Positions 1 to 8,472 are shown, numbered from the stretch's first letter. The stretch: DNA of 64,000 nt from Hymenobacter edaphi (GCF_003258365.1 NZ_QHKM01000002.1:496001-560000); one strand, 5' to 3'. Translations and numbers: made by a program. The notes: generated by a model not told the origin, from the sequence alone.

Positions 1-1416
1 CTCCGTCTCGCCGTAGCTGTAGGAGCCGCAGCTGGTGGTGGCCGAGTTGTCGCTCATCACCACGCGCAGCCGGGTTTTGCCGTTTTTGGCCGTGCTCGGT
101 ACCGTAAAGGCGCTGCTCAGCGTGGTGCTGGCGTTGCTGCTGCGGCTGGCCACCAGCTCGCCCGCGTCGGTGAAGTCACCGTCCTGGTTGTAGTCGATGT
201 AAATCTTCCAGTACTCGGTGTAGGCCGTCGAAGCGAAGCCGGCCGAGTAGTAGATGGTCTGGGCCGAGCCGGCCGCTACCGTGGTGCCCAGGGCCGTGCC
301 GTCGTAGTAGCCGGCGTTGGCTGCCGAGCTGCGGTTGATGGAGCCCAGCTGCACCAGGTCAACCCATTCGTAGCCGACGCTGCTGCCCTTCGAGGCGCAG
401 TAGGTAGGCGTGGTGGGCGTGGTGCCGCCGCCGGGAGCCGTGCCGCCCACCGAGGTGAGCAGGCCCACCCGGGCGCCGCCCGAGGCAAACAGCGCGTTCA
501 TGCGCGAGGACTGCCCGGTCGAGAACATGTACATGGCCACGTCGTCCACGTAGTCCATGTAGTTCATAAACATGTCGCTGGTGTTCGAGCAGGACGCCTG
601 CGGGTAGCTCGGCGTGCCGTAGTTCTCGTCGGCCTGGTTGGGCGTGTCCGACACGTTGTCGGTGCCGGAGCAGGACGTGCCGTCGTCGCCCCAGATGTGG
701 TTCAGGTTCAGCCAGTGGCCCACTTCGTGGGTGCCGGTGCGGCCCAGGTTGAAGGGCGCCACCGCCGAGCCACCCTTGCCGAAGGCCGTGGTCAGGATGA
801 CGACGCCGTCGGTAGCGGCCGGGCCGCCGGGAAACTGCGCGTAGCCCAGCACGCCGCCCGAGAGGTTGCACACCCACAGGTTCAGGTACTTGCTGGAGTT
901 CCACGCGTCGAGGCCACCGGTGCTGGCCTTCTTCATCTGGTCGTCGGTGCCCCAGGAGGTTTTCGTGGTCTGCTTCCGCTCGATGCCGGTGGTGGCGGCG
1001 CCGGTGGGCGTCTGCTTAGCCAGTACGAACTGAATGCCCACGTTGGCCACCAGCCCGGCGAAGGCCGCCGGCGCCTTGGTGTAGTCGGAGTTGGTTTTGC
1101 TGTAGTCCTGGTTCAGCACATCGAGCTGCGACTGAATCTGGGCGTCGGAAATGTTCTGGGCCGAGGTGTTGTAGAGCACGTGCACCACCACCGGAATGGT
1201 AATGACGGCGTTGGTACGCTGGGCTTCGTTGGCCTTGTTGGCCAGGTAAGTCTGCGTCTGGGCCTCAATGGCGGCGCGGCGCGCGGCCATGGCCGGGTCG
1301 GCCGTGAGTTGGGCCTGCAGGTTGTCGACGGTAGCGCACTGGCGAACGGACTGCGCCTGCGCGGCGGAAGTCAGCAAGCCCAGGCACGCCAAGGCAGCGT
1401 AAACGGTTTTTTTCAT
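1..1416 (-). CDS. M43-family secreted zinc metalloprotease with GEVED domain (partial, runs off the left edge)
   Basis: Predicted secreted pappalysin-type (M43) endopeptidase. Reading down from the ATG at 1416 gives an uninterrupted frame to base 1 (472 codons), so the C-terminus lies outside the window. A signal peptide (MKKTVYAALACLGLL, cut near AQA-QS) is followed by the protease domain. The zinc site HEVGHWLNLNH is at about residues 230-240, and a Met-turn-like MNYMDY follows. After a Gly/Thr-rich linker, a YCASKG start and DGDFTDAGE mark a GEVED beta-sandwich, usually followed by a T9SS sorting domain. The usual Gly at position 8 of HExxHxxGxxH is Asn. The neighbour at 1684-2952 is a close paralogue. 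Confidence 0.88.
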   Translation of the reverse strand, partial: MKKTVYAALACLGLLTSAAQAQSVRQCATVDNLQAQLTADPAMAARRAAIEAQTQTYLANKANEAQRTNAVITIPVVVHVLYNTSAQNISDAQIQSQLDVLNQDYSKTNSDYTKAPAAFAGLVANVGIQFVLAKQTPTGAATTGIERKQTTKTSWGTDDQMKKASTGGLDAWNSSKYLNLWVCNLSGGVLGYAQFPGGPAATDGVVILTTAFGKGGSAVAPFNLGRTGTHEVGHWLNLNHIWGDDGTSCSGTDNVSDTPNQADENYGTPSYPQASCSNTSDMFMNYMDYVDDVAMYMFSTGQSSRMNALFASGGARVGLLTSVGGTAPGGGTTPTTPTYCASKGSSVGYEWVDLVQLGSINRSSAANAGYYDGTALGTTVAAGSAQTIYYSAGFASTAYTEYWKIYIDYNQDGDFTDAGELVASRSSNASTTLSSAFTVPSTAKNGKTRLRVVMSDNSATTSCGSYSYGETE

Positions 1417-1612
1417 AAAAGGGGTTTGGTTGTGGAAAAGAGGGGCGGTATGACTTTTTGAAAGTCACGGCGGCAATCTTTGAAATTATTGCCTGGCTAA
1501 CAAGTGTTTGTTGAAAAATTCTTTAAAAAAGTGCTGATAATTCTCGGCAGTGTAAATAAAACATGCAACAAACGACGGGGCGGCCCCGCGGTCGGCCCGG
1601 GCTTTGTACAAC

Positions 1613-1672
1613 TGCCGGCTTACGCAAAAGCGCCCCTCCCACGCGGAAGGGGCGCTTTTGCGTAAGCCGGCA
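1613..1672 (-). terminator. Long perfect hairpin downstream of the second M43 gene
   Basis: Two 25-base arms (1613-1637 and 1648-1672) are perfectly complementary around a 10-base loop. The hairpin starts 12 bases past the stop codon of the minus-strand gene at 1684. It sits between two co-directional genes, so it probably isolates the upstream protease transcript from the downstream one. Confidence 0.8.
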
Positions 1673-1683
1673 ATGCTGCCTGA

Positions 1684-2952
1684 CTATTCCTTCATGAAGC
1701 TCTTCTGCACCGTCTGCTGGCCGTCGTTGATGGCAATGCGGTACAGGCCTTTGTTCAGGCCCTGCACGTCCACCTGGCCGGTGGCGGCGTTGTAGCGGGC
1801 GGCTTTCATCAGCTGGCCGTGGATGTCATACACCTGCACGCTCACGTTGGCGTTGCGGGAAGCCACGGCGGCGTCGGTCAGCGTCAGGGTCGAGGTAGCC
1901 GGGTTCGGGAACAGCGTGTAGGCGGCCAGCGCCGTGCGCGGGGCGGTGCCGCCGGTCGAGGTCAGCAGCGCGGCGCGGGCGCCGCCCGTGCCAAACAGCG
2001 CGTTCATGCGCGAGGCTTGGCCGGTGGTGAACATGTACATGCACCGGTCGTAGGTGTAGTCCATGTAGTTCATCGACATGTCGCCCTGGTTGCTGCAGGT
2101 AATCTTCGGAAAGGCCGGGCAGCCGCCGTTGCTGGTCTGCTGCGTAGGCGTGTCCGAAACGAGGTCGTTGCCGCAGGTAGCATCACCCCAGATGTGGCGC
2201 AGGTTCAGCCAGTGGCCCACTTCGTGGGTGGCGGTGCGGCCCTTGTCGTAGTTGGTAGCGGCGCCACCGGGCACCGAGGAGTAGAGCACCACCACGCCAT
2301 CGGTAGCGGCGGCCCCGCCGGGGAACTGTGCGTAGCCCAGCAGGCCCTGGCCGAGGTTGCAGAGCCACAGGTTCAGGTACTTGTCGCGGGGCCAGGCGTC
2401 GCTGCCGCCCTTGCTGGAGTACTTCACGAAGTCGTTCGAGCTGAACGAACGGGTCTTGGTGGATTTGCGCACCACGCCGCTAGTGGCCGCGCCGTTCGGG
2501 TCGCGCTTGGCCAGCACAAACTGGATGTTGGTGTTGGCAGCCAGGCCGGCGTAGATGGCGGGCGTATTGCCGGCGTCGGCGTTCAGCTTGGCGAAGTCCT
2601 GGTTCAGCACGGCAATCTGCGCGTCGATCTGCGACTGCGGTACGTTCTGGGCCGCGGTGTTGTACACCACGTGCACCACCACCGGGATGGTTACCACAGC
2701 GTTGGTACGGTTCACGGTGGTGTTGGCCGTGAAGCTGCGCGTCTGGGCTTCGATGGCGGCCATGCGCTGGCTCATGGCCGGGTCGGCGGCAATCTGCTGG
2801 GCCAGTACATCCATGGAGGCGCACTGGCGGCCGGGCAGCTCTGCCTGGGGCTGAGCACCTGGGGCAATGGCGCGGGCCGCATCCTGAGCCGTGGCGGGCA
2901 GCAGGGCGGCAAAGCTCAAACCAATGGTGAGGGCGTAGAATGTTTTCTTCAT
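1684..2952 (-). CDS. M43-family secreted zinc metalloprotease with T9SS sorting domain
   Basis: Complete 422-residue pappalysin-like protease. The ATG at 2952 is chosen because it opens a signal peptide (MKKTFYALTIGLSFAALLPATAQ); the upstream in-frame ATG at 3051 would put 33 unrelated residues before it. Zinc ligands lie in HEVGHWLNLRH (about 243-253) and the Met-turn is SMNYMDY. The last ~75 residues (LFPNPATSTLTL to KSFMKE) are a type A T9SS C-terminal domain, so the enzyme should cross the outer membrane through the gliding/T9SS system. It shares architecture and long blocks with the gene at 1-1416 but lacks the GEVED domain, which suggests tandem duplication followed by domain gain or loss. 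Confidence 0.92.
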   Translation of the reverse strand: MKKTFYALTIGLSFAALLPATAQDAARAIAPGAQPQAELPGRQCASMDVLAQQIAADPAMSQRMAAIEAQTRSFTANTTVNRTNAVVTIPVVVHVVYNTAAQNVPQSQIDAQIAVLNQDFAKLNADAGNTPAIYAGLAANTNIQFVLAKRDPNGAATSGVVRKSTKTRSFSSNDFVKYSSKGGSDAWPRDKYLNLWLCNLGQGLLGYAQFPGGAAATDGVVVLYSSVPGGAATNYDKGRTATHEVGHWLNLRHIWGDATCGNDLVSDTPTQQTSNGGCPAFPKITCSNQGDMSMNYMDYTYDRCMYMFTTGQASRMNALFGTGGARAALLTSTGGTAPRTALAAYTLFPNPATSTLTLTDAAVASRNANVSVQVYDIHGQLMKAARYNAATGQVDVQGLNKGLYRIAINDGQQTVQKSFMKE

Positions 2953-3113
2953 AGAAGAGTTTGGTGGTGGTGGTGGCAAGAATTGTCTGGTAATAGACGA
3001 ATTGCTGTACAGAAAAGCAAAAAATAGGTTGTCAAATTTTAAATTGCGCAAATACTATGTGTTTATGAATAAGGAAAATAAAATCTTGCTACGTGCCCGA
3101 TTGGGCAAAAAGA

Positions 3114-3138
3114 AGAGCCGGACCACCGGCCCGGCTCT
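3114..3138 (-). terminator. Rho-independent terminator of hflX
   Basis: Eight-base arms (AGAGCCGG / CCGGCTCT) around a 9-base loop. On the minus strand the stem is followed by TCTTTTTG. It lies 36 bases past the hflX stop. Confidence 0.75.
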
Positions 3139-3173
3139 GTTCAAAACAGGATTATGAATGGATAGGCCCCGCC

Positions 3174-4538
3174 CTATTCAGCGGCGCTGTAGGCCGATAG
3201 ATCAGGGAAGGGCGGGTGGCCGGGGTACTGCTGCTCGTAGAGCACGCGCAGGCGGCGCGAAATCATGCTGCGCAGCTCGTCGACGTTCTGCCGCTCCTGG
3301 GCCGAAATGAAAATGACCGGGTCGTGGAGGCGGGCCATGTAGGAAGCCTGCAGCTGCTCCAGCGTAGGGCGCTGCTGCACGTCGTCGGCGTGGTGCAGGT
3401 CCTCGGCGTGGTCGGGCTCCACGCCGTGCAGGTGGGCGGCCGGGTCCACGTCGGTCTGGTACTGGTCGATTTTGTTGAACACCAGGATGGTCGGCTTTTC
3501 GGCCGCGCCGATGTCCTTGAGCGTGTCGTTGACCACCTGAATGTGCTCCTCGAACATCGGGTGCGAAATGTCCACCACGTGCAGCAGCAGGTCGGCCTCG
3601 CGGATTTCGTCCAGCGTCGACTTAAAGCTCTCGATCAGGCGCGTGGGCAGCTTGCGGATAAACCCGACGGTATCGGAGAGCAGGAAGGGCACGTTGTCGA
3701 GCACCACCTTGCGCACCGTCGAGTCAAGGGTGGCGAAGAGCTTGTTTTCGGCAAACACGTCGGCGCGGCTGAGCAGGTTCATCAGCGTGCTCTTGCCCAC
3801 GTTGGTGTAGCCCACCAGGGCCACGCGCAGGGTGCCGGCGCGGGCCTTGCGCTGCACCTGGCTTTGCTTGTCGAACTCCTGCAGCTGCTCTTTCAGCAGG
3901 CTGATCCGGTCGCGCACCACGCGGCGGTCGGTTTCGATTTCCCGTTCGCCCGGGCCGCGCATGCCCACGCCGCCGCGCTGCTTGTCCAAGTGGCTCCAGA
4001 GGCCGGTGAGGCGCGGCAGCAGGTACTGGTACTGGGCCAGCTCCACCTGAGTGCGGGAGGTGGCCGTCTTGGCGCGCGAGGCGAAGATGTCGAGGATGAG
4101 CAGGGTGCGGTCCAGGATTTTCACCTTCAGCTCGGCCTCCAGGTTGCGTAGCTGGGAAGGCGAGAGGTCGTCGTCGAAGATGACCACGCTGGTGTCGTGG
4201 TGCTGCACGTAGGCGCGGATTTCCTCCAGCTTGCCCGAGCCGACAAAGGTGCGCAGGTCGGGCTTTTCGAGCTTCTGGATAAAGCGTTTGGTGGGCACGG
4301 TGCCGGCCGTTTCGGTCAGAAAAGCCAGTTCGTCGAGGTACTCGGTGGTCAGCGCGTCGTCCTGGCGCTTGTCGGGCACGGCCACCAGCACGGCGGTTTC
4401 CTGCTCGGGCGAAGTTTCGTAGGTGGCGTCTTTGTTGCCTTTGACCAGGATGCGGCCGGCGCGGCCCTTCACCGTATCGTGGGCGCCGGGGTGGCGGGTG
4501 CTGTTGGTGCGACGTTTGGAAGCGGGGCGGTTTGCCAT
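3174..4538 (-). CDS. hflX: GTPase HflX
   Basis: Ribosome-associated GTPase of the Obg-HflX superfamily; family members split stalled or hibernating 70S ribosomes under stress. 454 residues. The N-terminal HflX domain covers about 45-165, followed by the Gly-rich GGVGMRGPGE linker (189-198) and a coiled-coil stretch. The G domain has G1 GYTNVGKST (243-251), G3 DTVG (289-292) and G4 NKID (355-358). A Lys/Arg-rich N-terminal extension of ~40 residues and a His/Asp-rich insertion just after G4 are extra to the core fold. The ATG at 4538 is the first in the frame, with a TAnnTTTG element upstream. Transcribed alone, with its own terminator. Confidence 0.96.
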   Translation of the reverse strand: MANRPASKRRTNSTRHPGAHDTVKGRAGRILVKGNKDATYETSPEQETAVLVAVPDKRQDDALTTEYLDELAFLTETAGTVPTKRFIQKLEKPDLRTFVGSGKLEEIRAYVQHHDTSVVIFDDDLSPSQLRNLEAELKVKILDRTLLILDIFASRAKTATSRTQVELAQYQYLLPRLTGLWSHLDKQRGGVGMRGPGEREIETDRRVVRDRISLLKEQLQEFDKQSQVQRKARAGTLRVALVGYTNVGKSTLMNLLSRADVFAENKLFATLDSTVRKVVLDNVPFLLSDTVGFIRKLPTRLIESFKSTLDEIREADLLLHVVDISHPMFEEHIQVVNDTLKDIGAAEKPTILVFNKIDQYQTDVDPAAHLHGVEPDHAEDLHHADDVQQRPTLEQLQASYMARLHDPVIFISAQERQNVDELRSMISRRLRVLYEQQYPGHPPFPDLSAYSAAE

Positions 4539-4594
4539 GGAAAGGTAGTCGGGAGCGGAAAAAATGGGAAGCAGGGGCTGCCCGTCACATACGG

Positions 4595-4602
4595 CAAAAG
4601 TA
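4595..4602 (-). promoter_or_regulatory. -7 promoter element for hflX
   Basis: CAAAAGTA on the plus strand reads TACTTTTG on the minus strand and matches the Bacteroidota -7 consensus TAnnTTTG, 57 bases before the hflX ATG. No TTG is visible at the usual -33 spacing. Confidence 0.5.
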
Positions 4603-4620
4603 ACGCAAGGGTAACGCGCC

Positions 4621-4659
4621 CGCGTCGTAGCGCGAAGCAGCGCTTCGCGCTACGACGCG
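4621..4659 (-). terminator. 18-bp perfect hairpin after the GNAT-cytochrome gene
   Basis: Arms 4621-4638 and 4642-4659 are exactly complementary with a 3-base AGC loop. The hairpin starts 2 bases past the stop at 4661. There is no T-run after it on the minus strand. The core GTAGCGCG/CGCGCTAC resembles the hairpin at 5577-5608 on the other side of this gene. Confidence 0.65.
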
Positions 4660-4660
4660 G

Positions 4661-5539
4661 CTACTTCAGCGTGAGGCTGTAGGCGGCCACCTGCTCGATT
4701 TGCTCGGGCGTGAGCTGACCTTTGAAGGCGGGCATCTTGCCCAGCCCGTTCGTCACCATGTACACCCGGCCCATCTGGTTGAGGTTGCTCTTGGTCAGGT
4801 CGTGGGCACCGTTGAGGCCGCGCTTGCCGTCGGGGCCGTGGCAGAGGGCGCAGTTTTGCTCGAACAGGGCCCGGCCGGCGTCCACCATACCATCGGCAGC
4901 GGCCGGCGCGGCGGTGGGCGGAGCGGTGGCTTTTTCAGCTTCGCCGCCGCAGCTGCCCAGCGCCAGCAGCAGGGCCACGCCGGCGGCCCGCAGCGGGGCG
5001 GCTACTGACACCGGGGCGGCCACCGGGCGCAGACGGCCCCACTGCCAGACCTCCCCCCAGTTCGGGTCGAGCACCGGGCCTTCGTAAGCCAAGCCGGCTT
5101 TTTCCAGCACCCGGCAGGAGGCATTGCGCCGGGGCTGGGTCAGGGCCGTCACGCGGCGCACGGCGGGCTGCGCGAAGGCGTGCTGCACCAGGGCCCGGGC
5201 GGCCTCGGTGGCCAAGCCCTGCCCGCGGTAGGCCTCGGCCACGCTGTAGCCGATTTCCACCGCGCCCTGCTCGTCGGGGCGGCCTTTGAAGCCGGCCAGC
5301 CCGATCAGCCGCTGATCGGCCCGGTGCACGAGCAGGTAGATCCACCAGGGCGCCAGGCCCGGGTCGCGGCGCAGGTGCTGGTAGCCGGGGGCCAGCGCCT
5401 GCCGGGCCTCCTCCGAGCCGGGCCAGCCGGCTTCGGCGGCCACGCCCAGCACGGCGGCCAGGATGTGGTGGCCAGCCAGCGCGGCCTCGAAATAGGCCGG
5501 CGTACACGGAATCAGCTGCAGGCGCGGGGTGGTGAGCAT
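4661..5539 (-). CDS. GNAT acetyltransferase reading in frame into a cytochrome c lipoprotein
   Basis: One 292-codon frame holds two proteins that belong in different compartments. Residues 1-170 are a complete RimJ-type GNAT (MLTTPRLQLIP start; acetyl-CoA loop YRGQGLATEAARAL near 104-117; NxxSxRVLEKAG near 139-149). Residues ~173-197 look like a lipoprotein signal (hydrophobic run, lipobox ALGSC, Cys197). Then comes a Pro/Ala linker and a class I cytochrome c with haem site CALCH (Cys230, Cys233, His234) and distal Met in KMPAF (Met269). GTG codons at 5023 (Val173) and 5011 (Val177) could start a separate cytochrome of about 116-120 residues. I cannot tell whether this is a fused protein, two overlapping genes in the same frame, or a lost stop codon. 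ATG at 5539 chosen for the GNAT. Confidence 0.8.
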   Translation of the reverse strand: MLTTPRLQLIPCTPAYFEAALAGHHILAAVLGVAAEAGWPGSEEARQALAPGYQHLRRDPGLAPWWIYLLVHRADQRLIGLAGFKGRPDEQGAVEIGYSVAEAYRGQGLATEAARALVQHAFAQPAVRRVTALTQPRRNASCRVLEKAGLAYEGPVLDPNWGEVWQWGRLRPVAAPVSVAAPLRAAGVALLLALGSCGGEAEKATAPPTAAPAAADGMVDAGRALFEQNCALCHGPDGKRGLNGAHDLTKSNLNQMGRVYMVTNGLGKMPAFKGQLTPEQIEQVAAYSLTLK

Positions 5540-5576
5540 AGGTGGGGCAGGGTTAGGCGCGAAGCCGCAAGGTACG

Positions 5577-5608
5577 GCAGTAGCGCGGGCTTTAGCCCGC
5601 GCTACTGC
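5577..5608 (-). terminator. 14-bp hairpin overlapping the stop codon of the glycoside hydrolase
   Basis: Arms 5577-5590 and 5595-5608 are perfectly complementary with a TTTA loop. The glycoside hydrolase stop (5602-5604) lies inside the stem. A weakly AT-poor tail follows on the minus strand, so termination is likely but not certain. Confidence 0.65.
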
Positions 5609-8220
5609 AGCCATACGGATTCCAGATCGACGTGCAGAGGGCTGCCCACGGCCGGCCCGTCGGCCACAACTTGCAACACCTCCGCATCGGTCAGGCGCAG
5701 CTGGGCGGGCTGGGTGGCGGGCCGGAAGTGCAGGGGCAGGAAGCCGGGGTAGGGGCGCGGCGTTATCAGCATAGGGGCCGGCTGCAGGCTGCTGAGCGGG
5801 ATGTGCACGGTCTGCCACTCCGTCGTCAGCGTCAGCGGGGCGGCGTAGGCGGCCGCGTCCCGGGTGACGAGCAGCACCTGCACCCGGGCCCCGGGCTGAC
5901 TCGTGCGGGCCCGCACCAGCAGCTCTTTGGCGCCGGCCAGCTCGCCAGCGCGGCCCGGCAGCTGGTCGGCGAAGTAGGCGCGCAAACTCACGGCGGGGGC
6001 GGGTTCGGCGGTGCCGGCTCCGGCTTTGGCTACGGGCACCGTCAGGCGCAGGGCGGGCTCCCCGGCGGGCGTGGTCACGTAGTCGGCCCAGCCCGAAAAG
6101 GCGTTTTCGGTGCCGCGCACCTCCACCCGGCGCTGGTCGTGGGCGGCGCGGAACAGCGGCAGCGGGCTGCCCGCCGCCACAATGGGCACTTCCCAGTGCT
6201 CGGGGGAGTAGAAGTCCCAGTCGCGCGGCGTACCCGGCACGCTGCCGGGGAAAGTCAGCGTCGGCAGGCCTTTCGACTTATCCTGTGGCTTCACCACCAC
6301 CCAGTAGCGCAGCAGGCCGGGGTACAGCAGCTCGGCGGGCACGGTGGATTCGGCCGTGGTGAGGCTCCGGCGCGTCATCGGCAGGCGGCGGGTGCGGCCG
6401 TAAAAATGCTGCGCCACCAGCAGCAGGCTATCCTGCGGGCCGGCACCGGCCACCTGCACCTGCAGCCGCAGCGGCTGGCCCGCCGTGGCCTGCGCCGGCG
6501 GAGCCGACAGCACCGTCGGCAGCGGCTGCGCTACCGGCTGGTCGGGCGTAGGCAACGGGGCCACGTATTCGCTCAGGCCGAGCACGCCCACGCGCGCGGC
6601 CTGCGTTGTCCACTGCGCGGCATCCTGGTCGCGAACCGACAGCAGATAGCTGCCCGGGAGCACGGCCAGGGCCCCGTCCTGCGCCTGCTGCTGCGCGCGG
6701 TTGCCCGGGTTGAGGCCGCGCAGCGTGAAAGTCGAGCCCAGATCCGGCAGCTGCACGCGCAGCGGCTGCTCGTTCCACCGGATGCTGGTCACCACCTTGC
6801 GCAAGGAGGCCGTTTCGAACGGGTCGCGCACGGGCACCGCGTCGGGCATCACCTCCAGCCGCCACACGCCGGGGGCCACGCGGTCGAGGAAGTAGGCGCC
6901 GGTACCGCCGTACGTCACCACCGGCGAGGAGCCCACGCCGGCCAGGTGCTGCAGCTTCGCCGGCTTCTTGGGCTGGGTGCGGGTGGTGTTGGTGTAGTAG
7001 AACTCCTGGTCGGTGTTCATCTCGCTGAGCTGCTCCCGGTAGCTGACCCGGAACGGGCCGAACACCGAATCGGCGGGGTAGCGGCGGAACTGCTGATTAC
7101 GCTTTATCGTGCGGAACACCTTGCCCGCGATGAGCAGGCTGATGGCCTTGCCGGGCGTGTAGGCCAGGTTCAGATAGTGCGTCTGGTACTCGGTGTTGTA
7201 GGGGGCAATGGCCAGCGGGTCGTAGGCAAACTGCGTGGCCCACTGAAAGCCCGCCTCGCGGAAGCTGCGGGCCATCATCGGGTACATGATGGGCTGCAGC
7301 ACGTCGGCCGACTCGAACTCGTACACCATCTTGGCCCGGCGCCGGAAGCGCGGGTCGTTGCGGTAGGGGATGGGGTACTGGTCGACGTAGGGCAGCAGGT
7401 TGCCGCGCAGCGCGTGCCCGCTCACCAGCCCCTGCGGGTACCACTGAAAGGTGAGGCCGTCCACGTCGGCATCGAGAATGGCTTCGTGGACGGCGTAGTT
7501 TTCGGCGATGTTGTAGAAAATGGGCTTTTGCAGGCCGGTGGCGCGCATGGCCCGCACCATGCGGTTGGCGAAGTCCGTCACCTGCGCCTTGGGCTCGTGG
7601 TAGCGCGGCTCGTTGCACACCTCGAAGGCAATAATGTCCGGGTCGTCGCGCAACAGGCGCTTGGTGTAGGGGTTCTGGTGGTTCAGAAACTGCGTCAGGT
7701 ACCGCTCCTGGGCCGCGATGGCGCGCGGGTTCACGTAGGCCTCGGCCTTGGAGTAGATGCTGGAAAAGCCGGTGCCCGTGTCCGGCTCGGGGTAGCCGTT
7801 GTTCCAGTAGGCAATGGGCGTCAGAATGGTCTTGATGCCGCGCTGCTTGAGCTCGGCCAGCAGAAAATCGAGCAGGCGCAGGTGCTCGTTCGGCTGCAGG
7901 TTGCCCAGCGTATCGGTGATTTCCACGTCCCACACGTGCACGCGGAAGGCATCCACGCCCAGGCGGGCCAGGTGGTACACGTCCTGCCGGATGGCCTGCT
8001 CCAGATCGGCCCCCACGGCCCGGTGCGCCCGGTAAGCGTGGGCAAAGGGCGCGGTGTAGTTCACCCCGAACAGGGCCACCTCCTGGCGCGAGTCGGCCCA
8101 GCGCAGCACGCCTTGCTGGTCGACGAACACGCCGGCCGCCGGCTTCTGTTGGGCCGAGGCCGGAAGGGAAAAGCCGCTCCACAGCAGCGGCAGCAGCAAC
8201 AGGATACGCAGGAGCTTCAT
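5602..8220 (-). CDS. Secreted glycoside hydrolase, clan GH-A, GH5-like
   Basis: An 872-residue secreted enzyme, probably a beta-glycan endohydrolase. The start at 8220 opens a clear signal peptide (MKLLRILLLLPLLWSGF...ASAQQ). A TIM-barrel domain follows (about 45-390): FGVNY at 51-55, FRVHVWD at 92-98, the acid/base in FEVCNEP (Glu204), and a probable nucleophile in MVYEFES (Glu301 or Glu303). The C-terminal half is rich in beta structure: a carbohydrate-binding-like sandwich around PGVWRLEVMPD, then Pro/Ala-rich modules. No T9SS domain is visible. Substrate cannot be read from the sequence. A -7 element lies 26 bases upstream. Confidence 0.82.
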   Translation of the reverse strand: MKLLRILLLLPLLWSGFSLPASAQQKPAAGVFVDQQGVLRWADSRQEVALFGVNYTAPFAHAYRAHRAVGADLEQAIRQDVYHLARLGVDAFRVHVWDVEITDTLGNLQPNEHLRLLDFLLAELKQRGIKTILTPIAYWNNGYPEPDTGTGFSSIYSKAEAYVNPRAIAAQERYLTQFLNHQNPYTKRLLRDDPDIIAFEVCNEPRYHEPKAQVTDFANRMVRAMRATGLQKPIFYNIAENYAVHEAILDADVDGLTFQWYPQGLVSGHALRGNLLPYVDQYPIPYRNDPRFRRRAKMVYEFESADVLQPIMYPMMARSFREAGFQWATQFAYDPLAIAPYNTEYQTHYLNLAYTPGKAISLLIAGKVFRTIKRNQQFRRYPADSVFGPFRVSYREQLSEMNTDQEFYYTNTTRTQPKKPAKLQHLAGVGSSPVVTYGGTGAYFLDRVAPGVWRLEVMPDAVPVRDPFETASLRKVVTSIRWNEQPLRVQLPDLGSTFTLRGLNPGNRAQQQAQDGALAVLPGSYLLSVRDQDAAQWTTQAARVGVLGLSEYVAPLPTPDQPVAQPLPTVLSAPPAQATAGQPLRLQVQVAGAGPQDSLLLVAQHFYGRTRRLPMTRRSLTTAESTVPAELLYPGLLRYWVVVKPQDKSKGLPTLTFPGSVPGTPRDWDFYSPEHWEVPIVAAGSPLPLFRAAHDQRRVEVRGTENAFSGWADYVTTPAGEPALRLTVPVAKAGAGTAEPAPAVSLRAYFADQLPGRAGELAGAKELLVRARTSQPGARVQVLLVTRDAAAYAAPLTLTTEWQTVHIPLSSLQPAPMLITPRPYPGFLPLHFRPATQPAQLRLTDAEVLQVVADGPAVGSPLHVDLESVWLQ

Positions 8221-8245
8221 GGGCAGATAGGCCGGGTGAAAGGGG

Positions 8246-8253
8246 CAAAAGTA
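8246..8253 (-). promoter_or_regulatory. -7 promoter element for the glycoside hydrolase
   Basis: CAAAAGTA on the plus strand is TACTTTTG on the coding strand, the same octamer as upstream of hflX, 26 bases before the ATG at 8220. Confidence 0.5.
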
Positions 8254-8283
8254 CACCACGCGGCCGGGGGCGGCCGGTGCCCG

Positions 8284-8472
8284 GCGCCCCAAGGACCGTA
8301 CGCGGCGCGCCAGGTGGCCTGCCCGGCGCACCCAGGGCCATGCGCGGCGCGTCAGGGGGCGTAAGCGCGGCCTCCGCCAGCGGACGGGCGGCGTCAAGGG
8401 CCGTGGGCGCGGCTTCCGGCAGCCGCGGCGGCGCGTCAAGGGCCCTGGCCACCGCCGCAAGCGGGTCAACCG
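8284..8472. repeat. Degenerate tandem repeat, 21-bp period, about nine units
   Basis: Most of the 448-base gap between divergent genes 8220 and 8669 is one array. Units begin at 8284, 8305, 8326, 8347, 8368, 8389, 8410, 8431 and 8452, exactly 21 bases apart. The better units read like GCGCGTCAAGGGCC plus seven variable bases. On the minus strand the array reads as an open heptapeptide repeat (for example AEAALTP, PEAAPTA), but no start or gene context supports translation. A related array lies at 56602-56706. Confidence 0.7.

Noticed and set aside
1819-3027. 402-codon frame on the plus strand opposite the second M43 gene
   Set aside because: Rich in Val/Gly/His/Arg with no domains; it is the reverse-strand shadow of the M43 gene.
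5632-8364. 910-codon plus-strand frame over the glycoside hydrolase
   Set aside because: GC-rich third positions leave long stop-free frames; the composition is His/Gln/Val/Ala-rich and without motifs, while the minus strand holds a clear GH domain with signal peptide.
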